Source: Streptomyces sp. CB01373
GTDB lineage: Bacteria; Actinomycetota; Actinomycetes; Streptomycetales; Streptomycetaceae
DNA: 64,000 bases
NCBI RefSeq assembly: GCF_002803075.1
Contig: NZ_NNBK01000004.1
Span: forward strand, 340,724 to 404,723
Direction: 5' to 3'
Part shown: in pieces, positions 26,987 to 35,325 of the stretch
Position numbering within the stretch: the first letter of the stretch is position 1
Layout of the letters: the number at the start of each line of letters is the position of its first letter
Translations under genes and position numbers: made by a program
Notes under the pieces: model-generated
Told to the model about the DNA's origin: nothing
The model's database searches: none
The model's input: the letters and a program-made list of their open reading frames with translations, nothing else

Positions 26987-27787
26987 GTGAACGACGGCGA
27001 CGGCAACCCCGCGACCGGCTCCCGGGACAGGCGACTCGGCCCTCTCGGCACGGCCTTGGTGATCATTCCGACCTACAACGAGGCGGAGAACATCAAGACG
27101 ATCGTGAGCCGGGTGCGCTCGTCCGTCCCCGAGGCGCACGTCCTCGTGGCCGACGACAACAGCCCCGACGGCACGGGCAAGCTCGCGGACGAACTGGCGG
27201 CCGAGGACGGGCACGTGCACGTGCTGCACCGCAAGGGCAAGGAGGGCCTCGGCGCCGCCTACCTCGCGGGGTTCCGCTGGGGCCTGGAGCACGACTACGG
27301 CGTCCTGATCGAGATGGACGCCGACGGCTCCCACCAGCCCGAGGAACTGCCCCGGCTGCTGACCGCCCTCAAGGGCGCCGACCTGGTCCTCGGATCCCGC
27401 TGGGTGCCGGGCGGACGCGTGGTGAACTGGCCGAAGTCCCGCGAGTTCATCTCCCGCGGCGGCAGCACCTACTCGCGCCTCGCCCTCGACCTGCCCCTGC
27501 GGGACATCACCGGCGGCTACCGCGCCTTCCGCCGGGAGACACTGGAGGGCCTGGGCCTGGACGAGGTCGCCTCGCAGGGCTACTGCTTCCAGGTCGACCT
27601 GGCCCGCCGCGCGGTGAAGGCCGGCTACCACGTCGTCGAGGTGCCCATCACCTTCGTCGAGCGCGAGCACGGCGACTCCAAGATGAGCCGGGACATCCTC
27701 GTCGAGGCGCTGTGGCGGGTCACCGCGTGGGGCGTGGGGGAGCGGGTGACCAAGATCACTGGCCGGGGCGGCAAGCCTCAGGCATAG
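26987..27787 (+). CDS. ppm1: Polyprenol monophosphomannose synthase
   Basis: 266 aa from the GTG at 26987 with GAAGGGG upstream; the earlier frame start at 26891 adds a non-conserved leader. GT2 features: LVIIPTYNEAENIKTIVSRV, VLVADDNSPDGTGKLADEL (DDNSPDGT donor site), EMDADGSHQPEELPRLL (DxD-type metal site) and GSRWVPGGRVVNWPKSREFISRGGS. It transfers mannose from GDP-mannose to polyprenyl phosphate, feeding protein O-mannosylation and mannosylated cell-wall glycolipids. The C-terminal membrane domain (Ppm2-like acyltransferase) is absent, as usual for Streptomyces. Confidence 0.93.
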   Translation: MNDGDGNPATGSRDRRLGPLGTALVIIPTYNEAENIKTIVSRVRSSVPEAHVLVADDNSPDGTGKLADELAAEDGHVHVLHRKGKEGLGAAYLAGFRWGLEHDYGVLIEMDADGSHQPEELPRLLTALKGADLVLGSRWVPGGRVVNWPKSREFISRGGSTYSRLALDLPLRDITGGYRAFRRETLEGLGLDEVASQGYCFQVDLARRAVKAGYHVVEVPITFVEREHGDSKMSRDILVEALWRVTAWGVGERVTKITGRGGKPQA

Positions 27788-27872
27788 GGTCCTTCGTCCG
27801 GATCCGGCCCGATCCGGACGAGAGGCACCGGCCCTTATCCGGCATTGAGCAGCCGCCAGGCACACTGGGAGC

Positions 27873-28427
27873 ATGACGACTGGCGCTCCGACCTCTTCGT
27901 ACTCCGCCCGGCCCCGGCGTTCCGGGCCCCGCCGGTACCTGCCGCTGGGCCTCGCGGTGTGGATCGTGCTGGAGATCTGGCTGCTGACGGTGGTCGCCGG
28001 AGCGGCGGGCGGGTTCACGCTCTTCGCGCTGCTGGTCGCCGGCGTCGTTCTCGGCGCGGTGGTGATCAAGCGTGCGGGCCGGCGTGCCTTCCAGAACCTC
28101 AACGAGGCACTCCAGCAGGGCGGCGCCCCCTCCGCGCGCCGTGGTGGCAACGGCCTGATGATGCTGGGCGGCCTGCTGCTGATGATTCCCGGTGTGATCT
28201 CGGACGTGGTGGGTCTGCTCCTGCTGCTTCCGCCGGTCCAGCAGGCCGTGAGCCGCTACGCCGGGCGGACCGTCGACCGCAGGCTGCGCGAGGCAGGCCC
28301 CGGCACGTTCGGCGACGCGTTCCAGCAGGTCCGCATCCACCGCCCCGACGGCAAGGTGGTCCAGGGCGAGGTGATCCGGGACGAGCCGGACGCCCCGGAC
28401 GAGCAGCGCCCGCCGCTGACCCGGTGA
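27873..28427 (+). CDS. fxsA: FxsA family membrane protein
   Basis: 184 aa. Two N-terminal spans (LGLAVWIVLEIWLLTVVAGAAGG and FALLVAGVVLGAVVI) and a third/fourth segment, GGLLLMIPGVISDVVGLLLLLPPVQQ, are the FxsA signature with the IPGxxSDxxG loop. The tail is hydrophilic. In E. coli FxsA blocks phage T7 exclusion when overproduced; its ordinary role is unknown. It is 85 nt after ppm1 and ends at a large hairpin shared with rbpA. Confidence 0.9.
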   Translation: MTTGAPTSSYSARPRRSGPRRYLPLGLAVWIVLEIWLLTVVAGAAGGFTLFALLVAGVVLGAVVIKRAGRRAFQNLNEALQQGGAPSARRGGNGLMMLGGLLLMIPGVISDVVGLLLLLPPVQQAVSRYAGRTVDRRLREAGPGTFGDAFQQVRIHRPDGKVVQGEVIRDEPDAPDEQRPPLTR

Positions 28428-28485
28428 CCCCGGGGGCACCCCGGAACCCTGACACCGGGGGGGCACCCCGGAACCCGGAAGAAGA

Positions 28486-28531
28486 CATGGCAGCGGGCGC
28501 CGTACAGAAATGTACGGCGCCCGCTGCCATG
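28486..28531. terminator. Exceptionally strong bidirectional terminator (21-bp perfect stem)
   Basis: Bases 28486-28506 (starting CATGGCAGCG) are the exact reverse complement of 28511-28531, with a GAAA tetraloop. It lies between convergent fxsA and rbpA. Just upstream (28431-28480) a GGGGCACCCCGGAACCC motif occurs twice. Confidence 0.9.
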
Positions 28532-28578
28532 TGCATGCGTCGGCGTGCGCTGCGAATCGGCCCGGCCCCCGGCGGGGA

Positions 28579-28953
28579 CTACGCGCTCTTGCGGCTGTCC
28601 CGGGGATGGACGGCGATGTTCATCGCGCCGGACCGCAGAACGGCGAGACGCTCCGCGAGGACCTCTTCGAGCTCCTCGCGGGTGCGCCGCTCCATCAGCA
28701 TGTCCCAGTGCGTACGCGCCGGCTTCGCCTTCTTCTCCTCCGGCCCGTCGCCATCCACCAGGAGTGCCTGGGCCCCGCAGACCTTGCACTCCCACTCCGG
28801 CGGGATCTCCGCCTCGACCGAGAAGGGCATCTCGAAACGATGCCCCTTCTCGCATGCGTACTCCACGGCCTGGCGCGGAGCCAGGTCGATACCGCGGTCG
28901 GTCTCGTAGCTGGTCACCACGAGGCGCGTGCCGCGAAGAGCTCGCTCACTCAT
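28579..28953 (-). CDS. rbpA: RNA polymerase-binding protein RbpA
   Basis: 124 aa, the length of the Streptomyces protein, starting MSERALRGTRLVVTSYETDRG. The core domain has the zinc-site residues in AVEYACEKGHRFEMPF and ECKVCGAQALLVDG, and the sigma-interacting C-terminal helix is THWDMLMERRTREELEEVLAERLAVLR. RbpA binds RNA polymerase and the principal sigma factor, stabilises open complexes and affects basal rifampicin tolerance. The ATG has GGGAGG upstream. A SigR-type promoter lies about 60 nt upstream. Confidence 0.97.
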   Translation of the reverse strand: MSERALRGTRLVVTSYETDRGIDLAPRQAVEYACEKGHRFEMPFSVEAEIPPEWECKVCGAQALLVDGDGPEEKKAKPARTHWDMLMERRTREELEEVLAERLAVLRSGAMNIAVHPRDSRKSA

Positions 28954-29014
28954 GAATCGTGCCTCCCGGGCTTGTCGCCCACAGGACAGGTGTCGCTGTC
29001 GTCGTCATCCGGTC

Positions 29015-29041
29015 AACGTCCGGTCGGCGGTAAAGATTCCC
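29015..29041 (-). promoter_or_regulatory. SigR-type promoter of rbpA
   Basis: On the minus strand GGGAAT (29041-29036) and GTT (29017-29015) are 18 nt apart, matching the Streptomyces SigR consensus GGGAAT-N18-GTT. The start would be about 50 nt upstream of the ATG. rbpA is a known SigR target in S. coelicolor, which supports this reading. Confidence 0.8.
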
Positions 29042-29128
29042 GTTCCGATGTCCCGTTCCGGGTCATGCGTCGCCGTCGTAGCCGCAGCCTTGTCAACCAG
29101 TGCAGTACCCACCGGCGCCCGGTTTGTC

Positions 29129-29146
29129 ACATCTGTAAGTAGATGT
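29129..29146. repeat. Short inverted repeat upstream of rbpA
   Basis: ACATCT (29129-29134) and AGATGT (29141-29146) flank a 6-nt spacer, with TGTCAC-like words on both sides, in a locally AT-rich stretch about 180 bp upstream of rbpA. It could be an operator or nothing. Confidence 0.35.
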
Positions 29147-29224
29147 CACCCAGCGTTTCGGCATCTTTGACACGCAGTAACGGTACGCCTGGCAGGCCAA
29201 ACGCGTACACTACCGCCCTTTCGC

Positions 29225-29247
29225 CCCGAGCGCTAAATCCGCTCGGG
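29225..29247 (-). terminator. Terminator overlapping the MFS stop codon
   Basis: CCCGAGCG and CGCTCGGG (29225-29232 and 29240-29247) form an 8-bp stem; the MFS stop codon lies in the 7-nt loop. Confidence 0.5.
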
Positions 29248-30582
29248 AACCGGATTGCCCGCGTCGCTGATCGCGCGGCGCACCGGGACCCGGGCGAGCA
29301 GCACGAACCCGATCGCGAAGAACGCCACCAGCGAGATGATCGCGTCCCGGTAGCTGCCGGTGAGCTGGTAGGTGATCCCGAACAGCAGCGGTCCCAGCCA
29401 GCTCATGCCCCGGTCGCTCATCTCGTACGCCGAGAAGTACTCGGCCTCCTTGCCGGGCGGGACCAGATGCGAGAACAGCGACCGGGACAGCGCCTGGCTG
29501 CCGCCGAGGACCAGCCCGATCCCGGCGGCCAGCACGAAGAACCACATCGGCGCCCCGGCCGGCAGGAAGTAGCCGGCCGCCAGGATGACCGCCCACGCGG
29601 CCAGTGAGCCGAGGATCGTGCGCTTGGCCCCGTACCCGCGGGCCAGCCGTCCCATGCCGAGCGCCCCCGCCACCGCCAGCACCTGCACCATCAGCACCGC
29701 CGTGATGAGCGTCGACTGGCTCAGGCCCAGTTCACGGGAGCCGTACACCGACGCCTGCGAGATCACCGTCTGGATGCCGTCGTTGTAGACGAGGTAGGCG
29801 AGCAGGAAGGACAGGGTGAGCGGTTTGCCCCGCATGTCCTTGACGGTGGCGGCGAGTTGGCGCCAGCCGTGGACCCGTGCCGCGGCGGGGGCGGTGCGGC
29901 GGTCGCGCAGCCGCTTCAGCGGGACGAGCGTGAAGACGCCCCACCACAGACCGGCCGAGGCGAGGCAGATGCGCACGGCCATGGACTCGGAGACGCCGAA
30001 GGAGTCGTGGGCGGTGAACAGGACGAGGTTCGCCACCAGCACCAGTGAGCCGGCCGCGTAGCCGAAGGCCCAGCCGCGCGAGGAGACCGCGTCGCGCTCC
30101 TCGGGCGGGGCGATCTGCGGCAGGTAGGAGTTGTAGAGGACCATCGAGACGGCCACAGACGCGTTGGCGACGACCAGCAGCAGACCGCCCAGCAGATAGC
30201 GGTGGCCGTCCAGGAAGAACAGGCCCGCGGTGGCGCCGGCGCCCACATAGGCGGCGGCCGCGAGGAGCGGCTTCTTGCGGCCGGTGCGGTCGGCCGCCGC
30301 GCCGGCCATCGGCATCAGCGCGATCGCCACGATCACGGACGCCGAGACGCAGTACGCGAAGAACGACCCGGCCCGCACCGGGATGCCCAGCGGGTGCACG
30401 AACCCGTCCGGGTCCGCCGCCGACTCGGCCACCGCCGTGAGATAGGGGCCGAGGAACACGGTGAGCACGCTCGTCGAGTAGACGGAGCACGCCCAGTCGT
30501 AGAAGTACCATCCGTGCTGCTCGCGGCGCCGGTCGGCTGCCTCGTCGCCGGTCTGCCCCGCCCGCACGGTGTCACTGCCCAC
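29233..30582 (-). CDS. MFS transporter, UMF1 (Atg22-like) family
   Basis: 449 aa, GTG start. The N-terminal signature WYFYDWACSVYSTSVLTVFLGPYL is diagnostic for the UMF1/Atg22-like group. About 12 spans follow, with MAGAAADRTGRKKPLLAAAAY as the helix 2-3 loop and SRSLFSHLVPPGKEAEYFSAYEMSDRGMSWLGPLL, another group hallmark. Yeast Atg22 effluxes amino acids from vacuoles; bacterial roles are unknown. It lies upstream of rbpA on the same strand, separated by the hairpin at its stop codon and a 279-nt gap. Confidence 0.9.
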   Translation of the reverse strand: MGSDTVRAGQTGDEAADRRREQHGWYFYDWACSVYSTSVLTVFLGPYLTAVAESAADPDGFVHPLGIPVRAGSFFAYCVSASVIVAIALMPMAGAAADRTGRKKPLLAAAAYVGAGATAGLFFLDGHRYLLGGLLLVVANASVAVSMVLYNSYLPQIAPPEERDAVSSRGWAFGYAAGSLVLVANLVLFTAHDSFGVSESMAVRICLASAGLWWGVFTLVPLKRLRDRRTAPAAARVHGWRQLAATVKDMRGKPLTLSFLLAYLVYNDGIQTVISQASVYGSRELGLSQSTLITAVLMVQVLAVAGALGMGRLARGYGAKRTILGSLAAWAVILAAGYFLPAGAPMWFFVLAAGIGLVLGGSQALSRSLFSHLVPPGKEAEYFSAYEMSDRGMSWLGPLLFGITYQLTGSYRDAIISLVAFFAIGFVLLARVPVRRAISDAGNPVPERI

Positions 30583-30655
30583 CCCGCGCCCTCGCTTCCC
30601 CGCTGGTTCCCCTGTTGCCGACGGTCCGCGAAGACGGACGGAGGTGTTCCGGGCC

Positions 30656-31423
30656 TCAGGCCCAGACGCCCCGCTCCTCCATGACCTTGCGCAACGTGTC
30701 GATGTGATCGGTCATGATGCCATCGACACCGAGGTCCAGGAGCCGGTGCATCAGCGCGGGTTCGTTGATCGTCCACACGTGCACGTGCAGCCCGCGTGCG
30801 TGGGCGGTGCGGACGAACCGCCGGTCGACCACCGGGACGCCGTACTGGGACACGGGCACCTGCGCGGCCACCGCGGACCGGCGCGGCACCGCCGGCAGGC
30901 CCCAGGAGCGCAGCCGCAGGGCCAGCACCCCGCGGGTGCCGTACGAGGTGGCGAGGCGCGGCCCGGCCAGCCGCTGCGCCCGGATCACGCGGGCCTCGGA
31001 GAACGAGCCGACGCAGACGCGGTCCCAGGCGTTCGTCCGCTCGATCAGGTCCAGCAGCGGGCGCAGGGCGGGCTCGGCCTTGACGTCGACGTTCCAGCGG
31101 ACCTCGGGGAAGGCCTCCAGGAGCTCCTCGAAGAGCGGCACCGGCTCCCGGCCCGCCACGCGCGCCTGGCGCACGTCGTCCCACGGCAGGTCGGCGATGC
31201 GGCCCGCGCCGTCGGTCACCCGGTCCAGGGTCGCGTCGTGGAAGGCGGCGAGCCGGCCGTCCGCCGTGGCGTGGACGTCGGTCTCCATGTAGCGGTAGCC
31301 CAGTCCGGCCGCGCGCCGGAACTGCGCCATGGTGTTCTCCAGCCCGTCGGCCGCCCCGCCGCGGTGCGCGAACGGGATGGGTCCCGGATGGTCGAGGTAG
31401 GCGTGGCGTACGGGCGTGGTCAC
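30656..31423 (-). CDS. Glycerophosphodiester phosphodiesterase
   Basis: 255 aa from the GTG at 31423 (MTTPVRHAYLDHPGPIPFAHRGG); the 496-aa frame that continues upstream is a run-through of the next gene. GDPD motifs: FAHRGGAADGLENTMAQF (catalytic His), YMETDVHATADGRLAAFHDATLDRVTDG (Glu, Asp, second His), WNVDVKAEP and VWTINEP ... GVDGIMTDHID. It has no signal peptide, so it should act in the cytosol, hydrolysing glycerophosphodiesters to glycerol 3-phosphate. It is 17 nt downstream of the YczE-type gene and probably co-transcribed. Confidence 0.93.
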   Translation of the reverse strand: MTTPVRHAYLDHPGPIPFAHRGGAADGLENTMAQFRRAAGLGYRYMETDVHATADGRLAAFHDATLDRVTDGAGRIADLPWDDVRQARVAGREPVPLFEELLEAFPEVRWNVDVKAEPALRPLLDLIERTNAWDRVCVGSFSEARVIRAQRLAGPRLATSYGTRGVLALRLRSWGLPAVPRRSAVAAQVPVSQYGVPVVDRRFVRTAHARGLHVHVWTINEPALMHRLLDLGVDGIMTDHIDTLRKVMEERGVWA

Positions 31424-31440
31424 GGACGCAGTATGGCTCG

Positions 31441-32070
31441 TCAGGGTGTCCCGGCGGCAACGGCGTTGTCTCCGGCCGGCGCCGGAAGGGCGAACAGCCG
31501 CAGGAAGAACTGGGCCAGCGGCCCGATGGAGATCGCGTACAGCACCGTGCCGACGCCGATCGTGCCGCCGAGGGCGAAGCCGGTGACCACGACCGCCACC
31601 TCCACGGCCGTCCGCATCAGGCGGATCGAGCGGCCGGTGCGCTGGTGCAGTCCCGTCATCAGCCCGTCGCGGGGACCGGCCCCGAAGCGGGCGGAGATGT
31701 AGAGGCCGGTGGCCACTCCGTTGAGCACGATGCCCGCCACGAGCAGCGGAACCTGGACTGCGAGGGTGCGGGCGTCGGGCAGCAGGGCGAGAGTGCCGTC
31801 CATGGCGAGGCCGACGACGAAGACGTTGGAGACCGTGCCGAGGCCGGGGCGCTGGCGCAGCGGGACCCACAGGAGCAGCACGACCGCGCCGACGATGATC
31901 GCGACCGTGCCGATCGTCAGGCCGGTCAGTTCGGACAGGCCCTGGTGCAGCACGTTCCACGGTTCCAGACCCAGGCCCGCCCGGACGAGGAGTGCGGAGC
32001 TCGCGCCGTACAGCACGAGGCCGGCGTAGAGCTGGATCAGTCGACGCCCTAGGCGGGCGGGTGCGGACAA
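31441..32070 (-). CDS. YczE/YyaS/YitT-type integral membrane protein
   Basis: 209 aa from the TTG at 32070, preceded by GGGGGA; upstream in-frame ATGs lie in the divergent MocR gene. Five hydrophobic segments. Signature stretches are LYGASSALLVRAGLGLEPWNVLHQGLSELTGLTIGTV and ISARFGAGPRDGLMTGLHQRTGRSIRLMRTAVE. Genes of this family are often found beside MocR regulators, as here. It is thought to be a transporter, but the substrate is unknown. Confidence 0.87.
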   Translation of the reverse strand: MSAPARLGRRLIQLYAGLVLYGASSALLVRAGLGLEPWNVLHQGLSELTGLTIGTVAIIVGAVVLLLWVPLRQRPGLGTVSNVFVVGLAMDGTLALLPDARTLAVQVPLLVAGIVLNGVATGLYISARFGAGPRDGLMTGLHQRTGRSIRLMRTAVEVAVVVTGFALGGTIGVGTVLYAISIGPLAQFFLRLFALPAPAGDNAVAAGTP

Positions 32071-32084
32071 AACGTTCCCCCTGG

Positions 32085-32105
32085 TGGTGGAAGTGGCCTG
32101 GTGGA
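32085..32105. promoter_or_regulatory. Direct repeat in the YczE-MocR intergenic region
   Basis: TGGTGGA occurs at 32085-32091 and 32099-32105, a 14-nt period in the 100-nt divergent promoter region, followed by an inverted CCATCCA near 32136. MocR proteins commonly bind direct repeats in such positions. Confidence 0.4.
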
Positions 32106-32170
32106 TGACACTCTGTGGCGGGGGGAGATGTTCCATCCATGGCCAATTCGAGGAAGGTGGACTGGTCGTC

Positions 32171-33670
32171 ATGGCGCAGTGGACCTCGGCGGTGGGAGCC
32201 GCGCAGCTCGCTCGGCTGCTCAAGTCCCAGCAGGAACGCCCGGCGGGCCCGGGTTCACGCCGCCCGCCCGCCTACCGCGCGCTCGCCGACGGCATCCGGC
32301 TGCTGGTGCTCGAAGGGCGGGTTCCGGTGGCCGCCCGGCTGCCCGCCGAGCGCGAACTCGCCCTGTCCCTCTCCGTCAGCCGCACCACGGTCGCCGCCGC
32401 GTACGAGGCCCTGCGCACCGAGGGCTTCCTGGAGTCCCGGCGCGGCGCGGGCAGCTGGACCGCCGTACCGGCCGGGAATCCGCTGCCCGCGCGGGGACTG
32501 GAACCCCTGCCGCCTGAGGCACTGGGCTCGGTGATCGACCTGGGCACCGCGGCGCTGCCGGCCCCGGAGCCGTGGCTCACCCGCGCCGTGCAGGGCGCGC
32601 TGGAGGAACTGCCGCCGTACGCCCACACCCACGGCGACTATCCGGCCGGGCTGCCCGCTCTGCGGTCGATGATCGCGGAGCGCTACACCGCCCGCGGGAT
32701 CCCCACCATGCCCGAGCAGATCATGGTGACGACCGGTGCCATGGGCGCCATCGACGCCATCTGCCACCTCTTCGGGGGCCGCGGCGAGCGCATCGCCGTC
32801 GAGTCGCCGTCCTACGCCAACATCCTCCAGCTCATGCGGGAGGCGGGCGCCCGCCTCGTGCCCGTCGCCATGGCCGAGGGACTCACCGGGTGGGACCTGG
32901 ACCGCTGGCGCCAGGTGCTGAGGGAGGCCGCGCCCCGGATCGCCTACGTCGTCGCCGACTTCCACAACCCGACCGGCGCGCTCGCCGACGAGGAGCAGCG
33001 GCGCCGGCTGGTCGAGGCGGCCCGCTCGGCGGGGACGGTGCTCGTCGTCGACGAGACGATGAGCGAGCTGCACCTGGATCCGGGGCTGGAGATGCCGCGG
33101 CGGGTGTGCGCCTTCGACCCGGCCGGATCCACGGTGATCACCGTCGGCTCGGCCAGCAAGGCCTTCTGGGCCGGGATGCGTATCGGCTGGGTGCGGGCGG
33201 CCCCCGACGTGATCCGCAGCCTGATCGCCGCCCGGGCCTACGCCGACCTGGGCACCCCCGTGCTGGAGCAACTGGCCGTGAACTGGCTGTTCAGCACCGG
33301 GGGGTGGGAGGAGGCCTTGGAGGTCCGGCGGGGCCAGGCCCGCGACAACCGGGACGCGCTGGTGGCGGCGGTCCGGCGCGAGCTGCCCGAATGGGAGTTC
33401 GAGGTGCCCGGCGGCGGGCTCACGCTGTGGGTGCGCACCGGCGGCCTCTCGGGCTCCCGCGTCGCCGAGGCGGGCGAGCGGGTGGGCGTCCGTGTCCCCT
33501 CCGGCCCGCGCTTCGGCGTCGACGGGGCCTTCGAGGGCTATGTCCGGCTGCCGTTCACGGTCGCGGGAGCGGTGGCGGAGGAGGCGGCGGCACGCCTCGC
33601 GGCGGCGGCCCGGCTGGTGGAGGCGGGAACCTCCGGAGGGAGCGAGTCCCCTCGCACGTTCGTCGCCTGA
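32171..33670 (+). CDS. MocR-type (GntR/aminotransferase) PLP-dependent regulator
   Basis: 499 aa from the ATG of MAQWTSAVGAAQLARLL. The GntR winged helix (~25-100; LPAERELALSLSVSRTTVAAAYEALRTEGFLESRRGAGSW) is joined to a fold-type I aminotransferase domain with DFHNPTGALADEE, VVDETMSELHLD and the PLP lysine in VGSASKAFWAGMRIGWVRA. It likely senses PLP or an amino-acid aldimine and controls the divergent YczE-type gene. Confidence 0.92.
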   Translation: MAQWTSAVGAAQLARLLKSQQERPAGPGSRRPPAYRALADGIRLLVLEGRVPVAARLPAERELALSLSVSRTTVAAAYEALRTEGFLESRRGAGSWTAVPAGNPLPARGLEPLPPEALGSVIDLGTAALPAPEPWLTRAVQGALEELPPYAHTHGDYPAGLPALRSMIAERYTARGIPTMPEQIMVTTGAMGAIDAICHLFGGRGERIAVESPSYANILQLMREAGARLVPVAMAEGLTGWDLDRWRQVLREAAPRIAYVVADFHNPTGALADEEQRRRLVEAARSAGTVLVVDETMSELHLDPGLEMPRRVCAFDPAGSTVITVGSASKAFWAGMRIGWVRAAPDVIRSLIAARAYADLGTPVLEQLAVNWLFSTGGWEEALEVRRGQARDNRDALVAAVRRELPEWEFEVPGGGLTLWVRTGGLSGSRVAEAGERVGVRVPSGPRFGVDGAFEGYVRLPFTVAGAVAEEAAARLAAAARLVEAGTSGGSESPRTFVA

Positions 33671-33690
33671 GCGTGCGGCTCCTCGGGGCC

Positions 33691-33712
33691 CGTGAGGGCC
33701 CGGGCCCTCACG
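33691..33712. terminator. Perfect palindrome between convergent genes
   Basis: CGTGAGGGCCC (33691-33701) is followed at once by its reverse complement (33702-33712). It overlaps the stop codon of the FtsK-like gene and lies 20 nt after the MocR stop, consistent with a bidirectional terminator. Confidence 0.65.
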
Positions 33713-35285
33713 AGGGCTCCGCGACCGCTTCCGTCACGGCCTCCAGGGGCTCCGGAACCCGCTCCCCGTCGGCCGGTGTGGTCTTCGGCGGCAGGAGATC
33801 GAGCACGGCCTGCCGATGGGCGTCGCTCGTCGCGTCGTCGTAGGGGTCGGGCGTGGCAGGCACCTGGAGCCGGTGGACCGGCTTCGTCCCCAGCCGGGCG
33901 TACCCGCGTCCGGCCGGGACGACGGGCGGCGGCGTCGTGTGCGGCGGCGCCCCCAGCACCGCCTTGAGCTGTTCCGCCGTCGCCGGCCCGAGCACGACAC
34001 GCGCGCGCGTGTGCTGCCGTACCGCGTCGCTCAGCGCCTCCGCGCAGTCGAACTGCTCGGCCAGGACCACCGCCACGCCGACCGCGCGTCCGTGCCGCAG
34101 CGGCACCTGGAGCAGCGCCTGCGGATCCTTGCGGCCGTCCGCGGCGGCCAGGTGCGTGAACGCGGTGGGCCGGTCGAGCAGCAGCCACAGCGGCCGCCTG
34201 GTGTCCTCCGGCGGCGGATGGCCCGCCTGCCGCGCGCGGTTGACGGCGATCAGCCGGCGCTCGGTCTCGGTGGCCGCCCACTCCAGGCTCGCCAGCACCC
34301 CGGCCAGCCCGCACTCGACCGCGAGCACCCCGTCCCGGCCGGTCAGGCAGGCGAACTCGCCGGTGGCGCCGCCGTCCACGATCAGTACGTCGCCGTGCTG
34401 GAGGGACTGGAGCGCGATGGAACGCAGCAGCGTCGAGGTGCCGCTGCCCGCCGGGCCCAGGGCCAGCAGGTGCGGCTCGGTGGAGCGCAGGCCGGTGCGC
34501 CAGACGACCGGCGGCACGTCGCGCTGCTCCTCGCCGTAGCCGAGGGGGAGCGTGCGCTGGACCTCGGTGGGGTCGGTGAAGCCGAGTACGGTCTCGCCCG
34601 GCGCCGTGACGAAGCGCTGCGCGGCGATGTCCGTGGGCAGCGGGGCGAGCGCGGTGAAGGTGAGCTGGTTGCCCTCCTCGTCCCAGGAGAAGAGGTACTC
34701 GCGGCCGCGGCCGGCCTTGACGGTGAGCAGGTGCTCGATCCGCGCGCGGGACTCGGCCTCGCCGTCGGTGAAGTACGCGGGGTACCGGATCGCCAGGTGG
34801 CGCACGCGCCCCGAGTCGTCGAACTCGAAGACGGGGAACGCCTTCTCCCACGCGCCGCCGTGCGCGTACAGCGGTGCCGGGTCCTCGGTGGCCGAGAAGT
34901 AGGGAACCAGGGCCTCGTACAGGGAGGTCAGTCGCTGGACGCGCGATTCGTCCGGGCCCTCGGGCTTCGGCGGGGTGCGGTCGCGGCCGTGCCAGGCCGC
35001 TGCCGCCATGAGCACGATGGCGGCGAGCAGCGGGCCGTACGGCACCAGCGCCACGACCAGGAACAGCGACGCCACGAGGAACATCAGCGGGCCGCGCCGG
35101 TCCTTCGGTGTGTCCGACCACTTGCGCCGTCCGGCCGAGGCCAGCCGGCGCAGACCACGCGTGATGGTGATCAGCGGGTGGAGGACGTCGGTGGCGCTGT
35201 CCGCCGCCGTCCGTGCCAGCTCCCGGCTCCGGGTGAGCTGCGCGCTGCCTGTGCTCAGAATGCGGGGGAGGGGGCGCCGGGCCAC
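33708..35285 (-). CDS. FtsK/TraB-like membrane protein with degenerate Walker A
   Basis: 525 aa, GTG start with AGGAGG upstream. Two membrane helices at about residues 66-98 (LMFLVASLFLVVALVPYGPLLAAIVLMAA) precede a cytoplasmic domain. The P-loop region reads LGPAGSGTSTLLRSIALQ: the invariant Lys is Thr, so normal ATP binding is doubtful. VLIVDGG and LWLLLDRP are Walker-B-like, and the overall layout recalls FtsK/SpoIIIE translocases of conjugative elements. It follows a 64-residue membrane protein gene by 40 nt. Function unknown; it may be a structural relic or partner of an active translocase. Confidence 0.7.
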   Translation of the reverse strand: MARRPLPRILSTGSAQLTRSRELARTAADSATDVLHPLITITRGLRRLASAGRRKWSDTPKDRRGPLMFLVASLFLVVALVPYGPLLAAIVLMAAAAWHGRDRTPPKPEGPDESRVQRLTSLYEALVPYFSATEDPAPLYAHGGAWEKAFPVFEFDDSGRVRHLAIRYPAYFTDGEAESRARIEHLLTVKAGRGREYLFSWDEEGNQLTFTALAPLPTDIAAQRFVTAPGETVLGFTDPTEVQRTLPLGYGEEQRDVPPVVWRTGLRSTEPHLLALGPAGSGTSTLLRSIALQSLQHGDVLIVDGGATGEFACLTGRDGVLAVECGLAGVLASLEWAATETERRLIAVNRARQAGHPPPEDTRRPLWLLLDRPTAFTHLAAADGRKDPQALLQVPLRHGRAVGVAVVLAEQFDCAEALSDAVRQHTRARVVLGPATAEQLKAVLGAPPHTTPPPVVPAGRGYARLGTKPVHRLQVPATPDPYDDATSDAHRQAVLDLLPPKTTPADGERVPEPLEAVTEAVAEPS

Positions 35286-35325
35286 TGCTGCCTCCTGGAG
35301 GTGCGTACGGGAGGGACGGACGTCG

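Noticed and set aside
30656..32146. 496-aa frame joining the GDPD gene with upstream sequence
   Set aside because: The N-terminal half is the shadow of the YczE-type gene in another phase; the GDPD begins at the GTG at 31423.
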